From assembly GCA_004194705.1 (NCBI GenBank), contig SADC01000385.1, positions 62,001-126,000 of the forward strand: 64,000 nucleotides of DNA, given 5' to 3'. This document shows, in pieces, positions 25,523 through 37,196 of this stretch. The position numbers were made by a program, and so were the translations under genes. Position 1 is the first letter of the stretch. Each line of letters begins with the position of its first letter. The notes beneath the pieces were generated by a model. It was given only the letters and a program-made list of their open reading frames with translations, ran no database searches and was not told where the DNA came from. The DNA is from Ditylenchus dipsaci (taxonomy: Eukaryota > Nematoda > Chromadorea > Rhabditida > Anguinidae).

Positions 25523-26908
25523 TATGTAATTGATAACCATGCTCGCCTTTTTTTGGTTACATTCTTCGCTAGTCGTAGCTACCCGTTTTTCATGTACACA
25601 AGCGATGCTGGTTGCTTAAATATCATTTTGGGCCAAAAGCTCGTCAAAAATCAATTATATATGCATTCAATTGATTATCATAACATCACTGATTGTGACC
25701 TTGTAAGGTACCATTTGTACAATTTAGTCAATCGTAAGTTTAAATATGCGCCAATTCGGAGACTTGTGTCAAAATCTGGCAACTTGTGAGCTAGAAATAT
25801 CCTGTTTTCGTATTGTGAAATTCGCAACTCAGCTGGGTTAATTGACTCTTGAGAGTCAAACCTGTTTTTTTCTTTATTTTGTGCGTTGCAAAAGTCGATA
25901 CATGATTGCAACTAATTTTTTGGCATTTTAGATCATAGTTCGGCTCAAATTTCTATCTCAATGTTTACTTCTTCAATGTGTCCTTCTTGAGCAAGTGCTG
26001 TAGCAGTCTGCCTAATCTCGTCTCCACTCGAACAATTGCTCAGATTCCGGTATCAATTTCAAGGTAATTTATGGTTTTTTAAAATGCCAGTTGTAATTCA
26101 GATTTGGAGAATCACATTCGATTTGATCCAAGGTTTGCAAGAAAGAGGCCCTCTTACGATGTGCTCGATCGGTTCAAGAGTTAATAGTGGTAAATTTTCG
26201 ATTCGATTTTTCGTGACCTAATTTAGTCCGGTCCAGTATAGTAAAAATGCTGGCTCTAGGTAAATTGGTCCCGGTAAATTGATCCTCCAAATTTTAAGGT
26301 TACAGGTTCGAATCCAAGTGGTAGCAACATTATTTTTTTCGCACACAGCCATATAATAGGCATTCTACCACGTTTTGACTCTGGAGCTGGGCGAAAGAGA
26401 CTCTATATACATTCTATGATCAAGAGTACTTCTCGGAATCATGAATGAATCTCTGGGCGAATTGACCCTGGGCGAATTTACTATGGGCGAATTGGCATAA
26501 TTTACTGTGGGCGGGTTGAATTTGGATTTGAACCTGCAACATTAAAAATTTGGAGGATCAATTTACCGGAGGATCAATTTACCGCCGCCCAAAAATGCTA
26601 TTCTAACTGCCAATATCTTAACTTTTCACGGATTTGGGTACAAATGCCTTATTCTTTACGAAATCATTGGTTGACGATGTAAATACGGTGTAAATAAAGT
26701 ACTTGGTTGGCATTGGAGTTGTCCTCTTTACAAGTCATTCTTTGACTCCTTGATTTAACGCATGGTATCAATTTTTGCAAATGCTTTTCTGTTGATGAAG
26801 TTTATATACCATGTTTGTGAAGTTTGGATATAATGTGAAGTTTGGACATGAATTTTTTTGTTATGTAATGGTAAGGTGATGATGGTTTTGGAAAAAAAAT
26901 TGGTTTAG
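25523..26908. repeat. degenerate repeats with box-B-like strings; no gene
   Basis: CAGGTTCGAATCC near 26307 and its inverse GGATTTGAACCTG near 26528 sit in repeats that share TTTGGAGGATCAATTTACC. A short array of GGGCGAATTGACCCT units lies at 26455-26515. Part of the core flank of the palindromic family (ATGATCAAGAGTACTTCTCG) is at 26417. A related unit occurs at 21690-21780. These could be tRNA-derived SINE remnants. Confidence 0.4.
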
Positions 26909-28685
26909 GTTTGTGGATTCGAACAGTGCCAGCCAGGAACAAAAAACGCTACATGAAGAACGAAATGTTCAATCAGACCTGCGATGACTATCTGATATGC
27001 TCCCAAGAACAGTGCAACATGTTGGATAGGGTCTGTATCTGCATATTTTTTGTTTAATTTCTGAGAACTACTGGTTCCGAGTCAGTTAAATCTTGGTTTG
27101 CACCGTATATTTTACTTCCATCAAGTCTCACTGAGCGCCTGCTCAATTCGATCTCCCGCTAGACCGGACACCTTTTACATCCCCCAGTATCTGTAGAACA
27201 CTACGTGCTGATACATCTAGGGGTGGTATTTGATTTTGCCCCTAATTACTGAAAAAAGAATTTGACAATTTTAGCAATAAACGTAAAAATTACGAAAAAA
27301 TTTAATTTAAAATGAGGGGGCATTTTTCTGTATTTGGGGAGCAAAATAAAAGGGTGGGGGTGGTTTACACATCGAGATGCGAATATTTTTAGCTCTCAAG
27401 TTCGATCCCTAGTGGGTGCACACCCTTTTTTTAATATCCTTCAATTTACAAGTTTGTTGCTAAAATGATTCTTAGGTTCTTCGCTATCCAACAAAATCAT
27501 CACAGCATGATTTTACAACATCTGGAACTGATTTATAAGCTAAGACCTGCTAAATTTACGATAGCTAAGATTCTATGCTTTCATTTGAGCTATCATACAG
27601 AGAAATGACAAACTCGAGTCATTATTAAAATTCGAAAACGTTCAACAATACCGAATTCCTTGCCATCCTACCCAGGGATGTCCTACAACTCTTTAGTATT
27701 AGTTTTGGAACTGACTGTTTTTTGCAATTTTGGTTCGCATGATCATCTAAAACCTTGCACTCGAAATTTAGTCCTGCTTCTTGGCGTCATTTTCAGTATA
27801 TGATTGTAAGTGATCATGTAAATTGAAATTGCAAAAAAACTTCAGTGCCAACATAATACCGAAATCCTGCCCTCAAAAATACGCTTTTGTAGCTTTTCAA
27901 GCCTTCGCTAGCTATCTTGTTTTTCTGAAGTGATTTTGGTGTGTGAAAATTCCTATCTGGCTCCGTTCAGATTCATTCTCGCCTAGTGTGCGACCATTTT
28001 TTGCCTCAATTTTTGGAAATTCACCAAAATTGATCCGACAGTCTGGTCAAAAATATTGTAGGGATTTTGACTTTACCAGTCGTTTCTAAAGATGTAAATC
28101 GTTTTGCCGGTAAGATAAGGTTCCCGCTACAATGTGACCCTATTTTTAAAACGACGTCGCGTTATAGTGGGAACAATGGATCTTATCGGCAAAACAATTC
28201 ACATTTTCAGAAACGACTGGTAAAATCGAAATTTTTACAATATTTTTGACTAGACTGGTGGATCGATTTCGTTAAATTTCCAAAAATTGAGGTAAAAATG
28301 GTTGGACCATAGGCGGGAACGTCTCTCACTGTTATACTTTGAGTCGCTCGATATAACCTTAAAAGTAGAGTACGAGACGAAAGAGAAGTTCCCGCGCGCA
28401 TTTGAATTAGTCAAATTCTCATTTGCATCAACAAGTATGGTCCTTTAGCTGTAGGATACCTGTTTATTGAGGAGTGATTATACTGGCTATAAACATTATT
28501 TCTTTCAGATGATGACACCGTTTTGGTTGCGTAAGAAGTACTATGTTGATGATCCCTATGAGCCATTCAACGTCCGTCATGGGATGGATTCGCCAAGAGT
28601 AAATGACAAGAAGGAGCTTGTGCGGGAGCGCAGAAAAGTTCTGATGGACGACACAACAGCAGATAAATTCTTTAATGATAGATAA
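26909..28685 (+). CDS. small basic protein, last two exons (unrecognised)
   Basis: Exon 26909-27030 (after TTTAG) reads LWIRTVPARNKKRYMKNEMF then NQTCDDYLICSQEQCNMLDR. A GT-AG intron leads in phase 0 to exon 28509-28685, which reads MMTPFWLRKKYYVDDPYEPF then NVRHGMDSPRVNDKKELVRE and ends KFFNDR-stop. The product is rich in Lys, Arg, Asp and Tyr with no membrane segment. AATAAA follows at about 28760. I do not recognise the family; a small mitochondrial or ribosome-associated protein would fit the composition, but that is a guess. The YKT6 start codon lies only 240 bp downstream on the same strand, a spacing typical of nematode operons. The intron holds a palindromic repeat at about 27990-28310. 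Confidence 0.55.
27990..28310. repeat. palindromic repeat in intron
   Basis: TTTTTGGAAATTCACC, AGTCTGGTCAAAAATATTG and CAGTCGTTTCTAAAGATG are each matched in inverse order around 28150. Related phrases occur near 53470-53540 and in the MITE at 4332-4758. Confidence 0.65.
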
Positions 28686-28924
28686 TTGTCTCTTTCGACC
28701 GATTGTCATCTGCAACAAAAATCGCACAATTAGTGTGTTATTGTTGTATATTATAGCAATAAAATCATTCGTTATTGTTCCTTATAAATTTATTGACTTT
28801 GCTAATAAAGTTATTGTATTAACCCAAGCCAAATAAGCTCAGTCGTCTGGTTGAGGATTTTCCTATTTTGTTGTATTGTATTATTATTTTTTCATTCCCA
28901 TCGTTTAATCCGAAACCCTAGGCA

Positions 28925-31510
28925 ATGAAGCTATTTTCGATTTTGATCATATATAAGAATCCGACTACAAATCAGGCCATTGTCCTAAAAAGTGCAGCCG
29001 ATCTAAGCAGTTTCAGTTTCTTTTACAGAAAAAATGCAGGGGTATAATTAGCTAAAACCTTTTCTTATTATTAAAAAAGTTAAAAGTATTTGTTTCAGGA
29101 ATTTATGCAGTTTACTGGAAAAATGAGTATGTTTGCTTCTATCCGATTTAATTTTGGGAGTTTTAACATCTCTCTTTTCAAGTCGCTGAGAGGTCTGCAG
29201 TGCCCAGCCGAAGTTCGGTCAAAGAGAACGACTATCTGATTCATTGCTTTGTTCGTCACGACAATTTGACAGGTTCTTTTTAATTATCTTTTTTGTGTGT
29301 CGTCGACTTTTTGGCGAAGGACACTGTTTCCCCTAGGACATTATTTGGTCGGTGGCGTTAGTATCCTAAGTCAGAGAATTCACCGTACTTTTAAGGCCGT
29401 CGATAGTCACGAGCCAGATTACTGAAAACTGTAGTATTTTCGCTATGCTTCTAGAGAAAATGTTGAGAATAAATTAGCGATGATTTGAAGCGATAAAAGA
29501 TTCCAAAAAGTGTTAGCAAACTAGTCAAAAATATTTCAGGTGTTTGTGTAACTGATAACGATTATCAGGCTCGTGTTGCTTTCTCTCTGCTTAGCAGAAT
29601 TCTGGAAGACTTCTCACAGAAATACCGACATTGGTTTGTTTTTATTTTAGGGATAGATCGATTTGATCTTTAGCGGTAGAACTTTGAATTTTAATGTTCT
29701 ATTCCAGTGAAAGGTCAAATCACATGGTGGCGCATGATGAACTATTTTTCTGATAAATAGTTAGCAATAACTAGTTGCCATAAAAGGTAGTTGTTAGGCG
29801 GAAAGAGTAACCTATATGTGATTTGCGACTTTCATCGAAATACCTTCAAATTGCCGATTTTACAGATCAATTAAAAATATTCAATCATATTTCAATTCCA
29901 GGACTGGCCTAGGATCGCAGATGAAAAGGATTGCAGGTATGAAAAATTGCCCGAGTACCTAGCGCAATGGCAGAACCAAGCAGAGGCAGATTCGTTGACC
30001 AGGGTTCAGTTTGTTTATTAGTTTTTGCAGTTAAATGGGTTTATAATAGATGACGGTAGGCTCGAATTCGCAATTCTCAAAGCTTTTCAATTTACTTGAT
30101 CATAGCTTGTTAGCTTGGAGCTGCAGGACTGATATTATGAATCAAGGTCATTTCGATCCATCTTTGTTTAACAATTATAACTAAATTTGCATTGTAAAGC
30201 ATTGCTAGCTGGCCGGTCTTGCTTACATTGACATTAGAACACTCTCGTAGACAAGCACTACGCTCAAATCGCGCATATCCAATTCCCTCTGTTAACTCAC
30301 TCGAACAAGAGCATAATTTTTTCGATTTTCCTTCATTTGTATTTCTGCAAAAGGAAACAAATAAGAATGCACATCACACTTTTTCAAAACTAAAAGTCAC
30401 AAGAAGTCGTAATTTATGCTGAAAAGAAAAATTTGTCACGGGAGGTGCGTTATGGCAACCAGACAGAATACAGTTTTTGTTGTTTTGTCGCGCGCAAATA
30501 CAGTTTTTGCTGTATATGGCGTTGTCGAAAATGTCGCGCGACAAATACAGTTTTTTTCGAGTTTGTCGCGCGACAAATACAGTATTTTTATTTTTCGCGC
30601 GACAATACAGTTTTTTGTTGTATCTGTCGCGCAAACTTTACTTTTTGTTGTTTCTGTCGACGACAAACATTATTTATAGTTTATTATCGTTGTCATTAAT
30701 AGATCTTGTTTAATCGTCGACATTCTAGCGAATCAGATGAAATGTTTCGAAATAATTTCGGGTCGATCGGCTAAATCACTCTCAAATACCTGAACCGCTT
30801 AAATCCCATTAAACCTGGAATCTGAGCAATTTAACCGATCGGACCCGAAATCTGATCCGCTCAATCGATTTTTCTCAAAAAAGTTTACCCCCTTTAGTAA
30901 ACCCCCGGAAAAACAATAATTTGCCTTTGGCCATTCCGGAGTGGGTTCCACATCTGGTCTTTGCCACCCTGAAATTCACTCAAAATTTTTAAAAAATGTT
31001 GATTTCGGTCGAGAACCAAATCTGTGACAAAAAAAGTGAATCTGGTACAAAAAGTGAATCTGTGCAAAAAACAGTATTGCCGATAAAAACAAACAAAACA
31101 TTTGTCGCGCGACAAAAACACAAAAACGTATCTGTCGCGCGACAAAAATTTTAAAAACTGTATTTGTCGCGCGAAAAACACAAAAAACTGTATTTTGGCG
31201 ACAAATTTACAAAAAACTGTTATTTGTCTGGTGCCGCGTTATTAGAAAAAATCCCCTAATTGCCATTGTAATGATGCCCTCTTAGAAAGGCGTACCCGTC
31301 AATTTGTTTTCTATGAATATTTTATATATTTGTAATTTTGCAGGATGAAGTTGAAGAGACCAGGATCGTGCTGCACAACACGATGCAATCTGTGCTGGAG
31401 CGTGGTGAAAAGCTGGATGACCTGGTGAGGCGAGCGAGAATCTATCGGATCAAAGTAAGATGTTCTATACTCAAGCAAGGAAGATGAACAAGTGCTGTAA
31501 TTATGTGTAA
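28925..31510 (+). CDS. ykt6: R-SNARE YKT6 homologue (six exons, with frame anomalies)
   Basis: Exons: 28925-29041, 29099-29126, 29183-29272, 29540-29633/4, 29902-30003/9 and 31344-31510. The start MKLFSILIIYKNPT opens a longin domain (VLKSAADLSSFSFFYRKNAG, EFMQFTGKM, VKENDYLIHCFVRHDNLTG, VTDNDYQARVAFSLLSRIL). The last exon is the SNARE motif: VEETRIVLHNTMQSVLERGE with the zero-layer Arg, then SENLSDQSKMFYTQARK and the prenylated/palmitoylated-type tail KCCNYV. YKT6 cycles between cytosol and Golgi/vacuolar membranes and acts in membrane fusion. The residue-by-residue fit to animal YKT6 is strong. Two defects: the exon 4 to 5 junction is one base out of phase with canonical GT-AG cuts, and one base is missing after LDDLV (about 31424-31428). 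A Foldback-like element sits in intron 5. Confidence 0.9.
30454..31235. mobile_element. Foldback-like element, unit GTCGCGCGACAAATACAG
   Basis: GCGTTAT lies at 30447-30453 and 31236-31242. The ends GGCAACCAGACA and TGTCTGGTGCC are complementary apart from one base. The left array (30470-30660) and right array (31095-31215) are inverted copies of a roughly 23-bp unit TTTGTCGCGCGACAAATACA. Between them is a copy of the GATCGG/TTTACTAAAGGGGG palindrome family (30740-30960). It lies inside YKT6 intron 5. Frames here are array artefacts. Confidence 0.8.
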
Positions 31511-31793
31511 ACTCTCTGTTATTTGAGCATTATCAGACTTCATACACTCAAATAAAATCTTCAACGTATCGTCTCTGAGCTAGTTTGCTATTTCTCTTTC
31601 TCTCTTCATAATTTATTTGCGTGGAAAGCTTTGCATTATGTACAGCTACTATATCAGTCACTAAAGGGAGGACCATTTGTATTCAATGCTGTATGTGGCT
31701 GTGACTGCTTTTGTATATATTATGTGTACCGAACGAAGTAAAATATTTTTTGGCAAGGGACAATTGGATTCCGGACCTCATGAATTTTTTTGG

Positions 31794-32262
31794 TTAATGA
31801 CCTATCGGGTCATCATCCTCGTCATTGGCATCCCTGCGTGCCACTTCTGCAGCAGCTCCTCTTGCTCGATTTATTCGCTGCTCATGGTTTAGCTTTTTGA
31901 TTGCTGCTCGCATTTGTTCTGAAAATCCCGTGTTTATAACGTTCTTACAAGTTCATATTTTACCCGTGTCAATGGTAGGTGGTAGTAATTGTTGACCTTG
32001 CTGCGTTTTTCCACCTCTCATTCTATCACGTTGGTAGCCTTTTTGGTGCCTGCCATGATGAGGACTTTCAACATCCTGAAACAGAAAATGTGACGACAAA
32101 AAAGTTATTCGATGACGTACATTATTTAAGCTGGCCAGCAGTTCGTCACCTCTGGTATCATCCAAACTTAAAATTTATTTTATTAAACAAAATGGTGATT
32201 GAATAAATACTTGTTCATATTCGGTTGAGGCCAATTGCGGTTTCGAGGATTGTTGTAACAGG
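31794..32262 (-). CDS. 3' end of an unrecognised hydrophilic protein (four exons)
   Basis: Exons 32262-32211, 32166-32121, 32075-31964 and 31918-31794 join in frame with canonical GT-AG introns of about 45 bp. The product reads CYNNPRNRNWPQPNMN, LDDTRGDELLASLNN, then a basic Gly/Gln/Arg stretch (HQKGYQRDRMRGGKTQQGQQ), an amphipathic helix EQMRAAIKKLNHEQRINRAR and an acidic end DEDDDPIGH-stop. The RG-rich and NPRNRNW features suggest nucleic-acid or ribonucleoprotein contact, but no family is recognised. It converges tail-to-tail with YKT6, about 280 bp away. Upstream exons were not identified. Confidence 0.6.
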
Positions 32263-32404
32263 CTGGAATAAAAGTACAATCACTTTGATTACTTCTAATA
32301 GTTCTCACAAATAGAGATTTACAAGGTTTTTTACGGAATTTCATTATTATTAACATGGGAAAGTCAATCGTAACTTTATTCTGCTACAGTTTTCTAGGCA
32401 GATC

Positions 32405-32705
32405 ATTTTTGTGTGTAGGAGTGGGGGTGTTTTTTAGTCATGAAGTAACCTGATAACCGCTTTTAATTTCACGACCATTTCAAGAAAGTGTAATAATCTC
32501 TCGAGAGGCAGAAATCACTTGTCTACCAACAGCATGTGTCACTGAAATATGTCATAATCACTGCCAGGGTCTGCTCTATCGAATGAGGTTATGTGAGATG
32601 CAATCTCTCCGCAAAAACTTATGCAACCAGCATCCTACGCATAAATCCACCATTTTTTCACTAGTCAAATTCCCACTCAAAGGTGCTCAAGAGTGTGTCA
32701 TAGCT
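32405..32705. repeat. left copy of a 300-bp inverted repeat pair
   Basis: Blocks CATGAAGTAACCTGATAACC, AATAATCTCTCGAGAGGCAG and GCTCTATCGAATGAGG match 41878-42165 in inverse order and orientation. The two copies lie 9.76 kb apart and could be the termini of one large element or two separate insertions. Confidence 0.7.
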
Positions 32706-34189
32706 GCGTTTAACTTCTCAATGATTGGTCAATATTTGTAGAGGAATCAAGAGCTATGAATAAGCGAAAGATTAGCACAAAATTAAACAAAACTTACCAG
32801 AAATTTCAGGATTAGAGGTAAAACCAGCTGTTTCCCTATTATTAAAATTTGAAGGGTACTCTGCTTAGCTTATCCCTGGCGAATTTTTAATGAAAATTTT
32901 TGCTGGCAATATACAAAAAGCTCAGCGTTTAAAGTGCAACAGAACTAGTGCAAAGACTCACAAAACAACAAGCAAACAGAACAATATTAATGCCGAAACG
33001 ATTTGACCCCAAAACCCCATAAAAAGCCACGGTTTTTTAAACGAAAATTCAGGGACACGGACAATTCACAGTCTGGACAATTCACAGTCTGATCGAATTC
33101 ACAAAAAAGCATCCGAAAATACCTAAATATTAATGCATCCGGAAATCAAGTACGCAAAGCTGATGAAATAATTTGAATTGTTTCAGCTTCTTCTTCTGGA
33201 CTTTTTGTTACCTTTTTTTCGAGATTGGGTCAAAATTTCATGTTGTAGAGTGGTGCGTAGAAGTCCATATAAGAAGTATCAAGGAAAGTCTACCCAAATT
33301 TCAGGCCTCGTAATTCCTATTCATTATCTACCCGCCCTACTGGCGCACCCGTTTACCTTACACTGAGACCTATCCCCATAGTGGTATACCTAACCTAATC
33401 TTCTGGTATAGGTATACACCTGATTTAAAGCTAGTTAACTCAGTTTGGTGGTCCGTCTTGTCAAACTGGATTTTCTATGCAATTTTAAATCAGTAAAAAT
33501 GGTTTGTTTCTAACGTTGACCAAATTTTTTATGGGCCATTTTACGGGATTTTCATCTCTGTCCATCTCAGTCAAGAGTACCCAATCTATATTTAGGGCTC
33601 GGGTGACTAAAATCGGAATTGAAGCATTATTGAATCAAATTCCCTGCCCATTTTTAGGTATTATAGCATTATAACTTTTTTAATTTATTTATGTTTTATT
33701 TTTAAGCCGTCCAAGTGGATATCCACCTGTTCAGGTTGTACCTATCCTGAGTTTTAGAGTTTGAGTAGCTAAAACCACAATTTCAGTTCGGGCAAACATT
33801 ACTCCCGACAGAATTTTAGGTTAGAAAAACGGTTTGTTTTTATTTGCAAAAAAAATAATTTTACAGGCCAGCCATGTGCTCACCTGAGCGTACCCATCCC
33901 AGGTTTTGTGGTTTGGGTATAGGATATCGCAGTTTGGATACTATTGTAAGGGAGGCAGATAGCAGAGAAATAAGAAACAGGCCTGGGGCGACCCGATAGC
34001 TCAAATGGTTAGAGCGCCGACTTGCAAGGAGGATATCGTGGGATCGCACTTTTTCCCAGGCCTGTATAAAAGCCGTACGCGGCCACTGGCGTACGTTTAT
34101 TCTATCAAATGGATCTTTTAGCGAACAAGCCCTAATTCAAAAAATATTTGTCGTGAGATGAATCGTTTTCTAAATTCGGAAAGGATCAA

Positions 34190-34620
34190 ATTGAATTTCC
34201 CCACCAAAAGTGTGAAATTCCCCCTCCAAATTACTGAATTTCCCCACCAAATTTTTAAACGACCATATCTCAGTTTTTTCTTATCATTTTTTTATTTTTT
34301 TTTTCAGACCAGCATGCAGCCCTACTCTTCTAGTTTCTAATGAGCCATCAAACAAATTGTTAAAATTTTAAAAACATTGAGAAAAGTTGGTTTTATAAAA
34401 CAACTTCTTGTTTATGTAAACTATTTTTTTTCTCAATGTTTTTTAAATTATAACAGTTTGGTTGATGGCTCATTAGAAACTAGAAGAGTAGGGCTGCATG
34501 CTGGTTTGAAAAAAATAAAAAAATGATAAGAAAACACTGAGATATGGTCGTTTTAAAAATTTGGTGGGGAAATTCAGTAATTTGGTGGGGAATTTCACAC
34601 TTTTGGTGGGGAAATTCACT
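34190..34620. repeat. palindrome with AATTTCCCCACCAAA tandem ends
   Basis: Three AATTTCCCCACCAAA-type units at the left end are mirrored by three TTTGGTGGGGAAATT units at the right. Inner arms share CGACCATATCTCAG and GCAGCCCTACTCTTCTAG. No target duplication was seen. Confidence 0.75.
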
Positions 34621-34663
34621 TACAGCCATTCGGAAATACGAATATATTTACAGCCAATAAAAT

Positions 34664-35588
34664 GGGTGGTATTAAATTTGGCCCCCTAATTACTGAAAAA
34701 TGCCCCCTAATTCAGGGTTCACAGATCAAAAATGACAAAAGCGGGATTTTGTTTCCAAAAAGCAGGAATTTAAACCAAAAAATTCTACAAAAAGAAGGAA
34801 TAAGCTGTTATAAGATGCTGTGAGATGTGCAAAAATTCCTGCTTTTTCACGTACAAAAAGCAGATTTTAAAATTAAAAAGCAGGAAATTCCTGCTAAAGC
34901 AGGACATCTGTAAACCCTGCCCTAATTACTGAAAAATGCCCCCTAATTTGAATTGCCACCTAATTACTGAAAAATGCCCCCTAATTACTGAAAAATGCCC
35001 CTAATTGCTGAAAAATGCCCCCTAATTGCTGAAAAATGCCCCTAATTTTTCTTTCTCATCGTTTCTAGTCAAAATTTCGCGGGAATTTAAATGTTTCAGT
35101 CAAAAAATAACTTGAATTGGTCAGAATCCCGCTCCGGAATGGCCAGAAGCCTCTGAAAATTGGTTTTTTTGGGGTTTACTAAAGGGGGAGTAAACTTTTT
35201 GCGAAAATTCAATTGGGCGGATCAGAATTCCAGTCCGATCGGCTGAATCGCTCAGAATTTCACCCTGATCCATTCTCAACTATCTTAAACCGCCCTAAGC
35301 ACTGATTTAGGGTAGTCAGATACTGGTCTTTCAAAAAAAAAACCAACTTTTAGGAGGTTCTGGCCATTCCGGAGTGGGATTATGACCACTCCAACTTACT
35401 TTTTGACTGAAAAATTTAAATTCCCGCGAAATTTTGACTAAAAACGATGAGAGAGAAAAATTAGGGGGCATTTTTCAGCGAATTAGGGGGCATTTTTCAG
35501 TAATTAGGTGGCAATTCAAATTGGGGGGCATTTTTCCCGAAATTAGGGGCATTTTTCAGCAATTAGGGGCAGAATTAAATATTACCCC
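34664..35588. mobile_element. Foldback-like element, unit CCCCTAATTACTGAAAAATG
   Basis: AATAAAAT lies at 34656-34663 and 35589-35596, a perfect 8-bp duplication. The ends GGGTGGTATTAAAT and ATTTAATATTACCCC are near-complementary. The left array (about 34680-35050) and right array (about 35460-35575) repeat a 20-bp unit in opposite orientation. In the centre is a copy of the palindromic family with GGCCATTCCGGAGTGGG / TTTACTAAAGGGGG (35110-35390). Confidence 0.85.
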
Positions 35589-36116
35589 AATAAAATTTGT
35601 CCTTTGAATTGGTACAAATGTGAGAAAATGTAAACTGCGTCTCAGACTGTGAATTGTCCCAGACTGTGAATTGTCCATACTGTGAACTGTCGCGCACCCG
35701 AAAATTCAGGTGGTGTGGCTTGGTTTCGTAGTTTTTTTTTTAATTTCATAGGAAATTTTTGAAAAATGAAAATATCACGTAATAGAGCTAAAAAAACCGC
35801 ATCATATACGATGGTTGGATCACAGGTGAGACTGTGTTATCCCTCTTTTTGAAGGGATTGAAGACTTATGCTGTCAGCCTAGTCATGGATGACATATCTC
35901 CTATATAGTACTAGAGATGTTTTGTCTGTTTGTTTGTCCACTTTTGGTGTTTTTGCTTTTTTTGAGTGTTTTTGTTTGGGTTTTTGGTCAATTTTTTTTA
36001 ATTGAAGTTTGGAATCTCAGGAGTAGAATGGTTGTTTTGGATTTGGTTTTGAGGTTTTTTTTGGTTTCAATTTTTGGGTTTTAGTGAGCGAATTGTCGTT
36101 TTTTTTCGTTCGAGAG

Positions 36117-36900
36117 TCAAAATTTGTCAGCGAAATGTGTTAAATCAAAATGTCGTGTAATACGTTTTGTGGCGCGGAATCTCAGCTTTCGTTTAAAAAA
36201 AAGATTAGCGAGAAATGACCACTTAAAATAGGGATATTGACTCTTTCGGTCTTTGACCACTTTAGCTGAAGGCATTCCTGGAGAGCAGCCAAATTCGACT
36301 TCGGCTGAGGAGACCAATAGCTGAGAGCTGGACGAGAGCTGGATTGTTTCCGGTACATCCAAGGCAGGCACCAATGAAGACACCACAGCTGGAGCTTGAC
36401 CATCCTCTTCGTATTGCGAGTGGGAGCGCGGACTGGAGGCGGAAGATAGAAGACCCAGGCATAGTTGATCCATCATGCGTATCTGGAAATAAAGTTGGCG
36501 CCTCAAGGGAGGACACCTTAAGTTCGGGAGCATATAAATCTGGAACCCCAGTAGACACTGGACTGGAGAAATCTATTAGGCAAAGATCTTCATAGTACGA
36601 GCCGTGGGTCTTTCCGATCGGATCTTCTATAGCTGTATCAAACTGGAGACATGAAGAACCTAATAATGACTGGAGCTGGGCCTGAGCCTCTATTAAATCT
36701 GGACCATTCAGATTAGAAACAGCAAACTGTAGACTCTGAATGAGACTGGAGATGAGCGTGTTATTGTCATGTATGATTTCCAACGAGTGCGCAAGACTGG
36801 AACTATTAACTTTAATATCACTAACCTTTTCATAGGACATCAGATAGGAGCGAGCTTCAAGAAGCAGATCCACAAATAGAATAATGATTTTGAAACTAAA
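36117..36900 (-). CDS. unrecognised Ser/Leu-rich coding region
   Basis: The minus strand is open from 36900 to about 36410: VDLLLEARSYLMSYEKVSDI, SLAHSLEIIHDNNTLISSLI, GPDLIEAQAQLQSLL, YYEDLCLIDFSSPVS. From about 36420 down a second frame is equally convincing (SQYEEDGQAPAVVSSLVPAL ... SAEVEFGCSPGMPSAKVVKD), ending near 36117. The two must be joined by a one-base shift or an unseen splice. Composition suggests helices then a low-complexity linker with acidic DLCLIDF, loosely like clathrin-adaptor hinges. This is speculative. The last ~100 bp lie in a direct repeat also found at 41310-41420, so it may belong to an element rather than the host. Confidence 0.4.
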
Positions 36901-37196
36901 CCCGCTCTATCGACTAAAGCTGGACAAGAAATATCTGGATTTGAACTATCGTATTGAAATCTGGAACTATTAAGAGCTGCAATAGGTTTCTAATCGAAAC
37001 CTATTGTCTTGACTGGAAACGTCGTTCGAAGGAACGCAACAATCCTTACACTATTTAGTACTTTGAAAGTACTATTTTCTAATGAATTAGTACCCAAATC
37101 GTCACCCTGTAGGTATGTCAGAAGGCAAGTAGCTGTGTTAATATATCAAGTGGGTGTGTGAGGGCCTACCAGGAGAATGGGTGAGCGAGTCAGAAG

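Larger units (their letters stand above)
32995..35715. repeat. block of arrays and nested repeats; no gene
   Basis: Unit ACAATTCACAGTCTGG occurs in tandem at 33058-33100 and in inverse at 35640-35690. Between these lie palindrome 34190-34620 and the Foldback-like element 34664-35588. Bases 33110-34150 show no gene. A tRNA-like A-box string (GATAGCTCAAATGGTTAGAGC) at 33997 lacks a pairing anticodon stem. Confidence 0.5.

Noticed and set aside
30416..31181. Several overlapping frames with repeated NTVF/QYSF phrases
   Set aside because: Translations of the TGTCGCGCGACAAATACAG arrays.
33990..34066. tRNA gene
   Set aside because: Box A and a Cys-like TTGCAAG loop are present, but the anticodon stem and acceptor stem do not pair.
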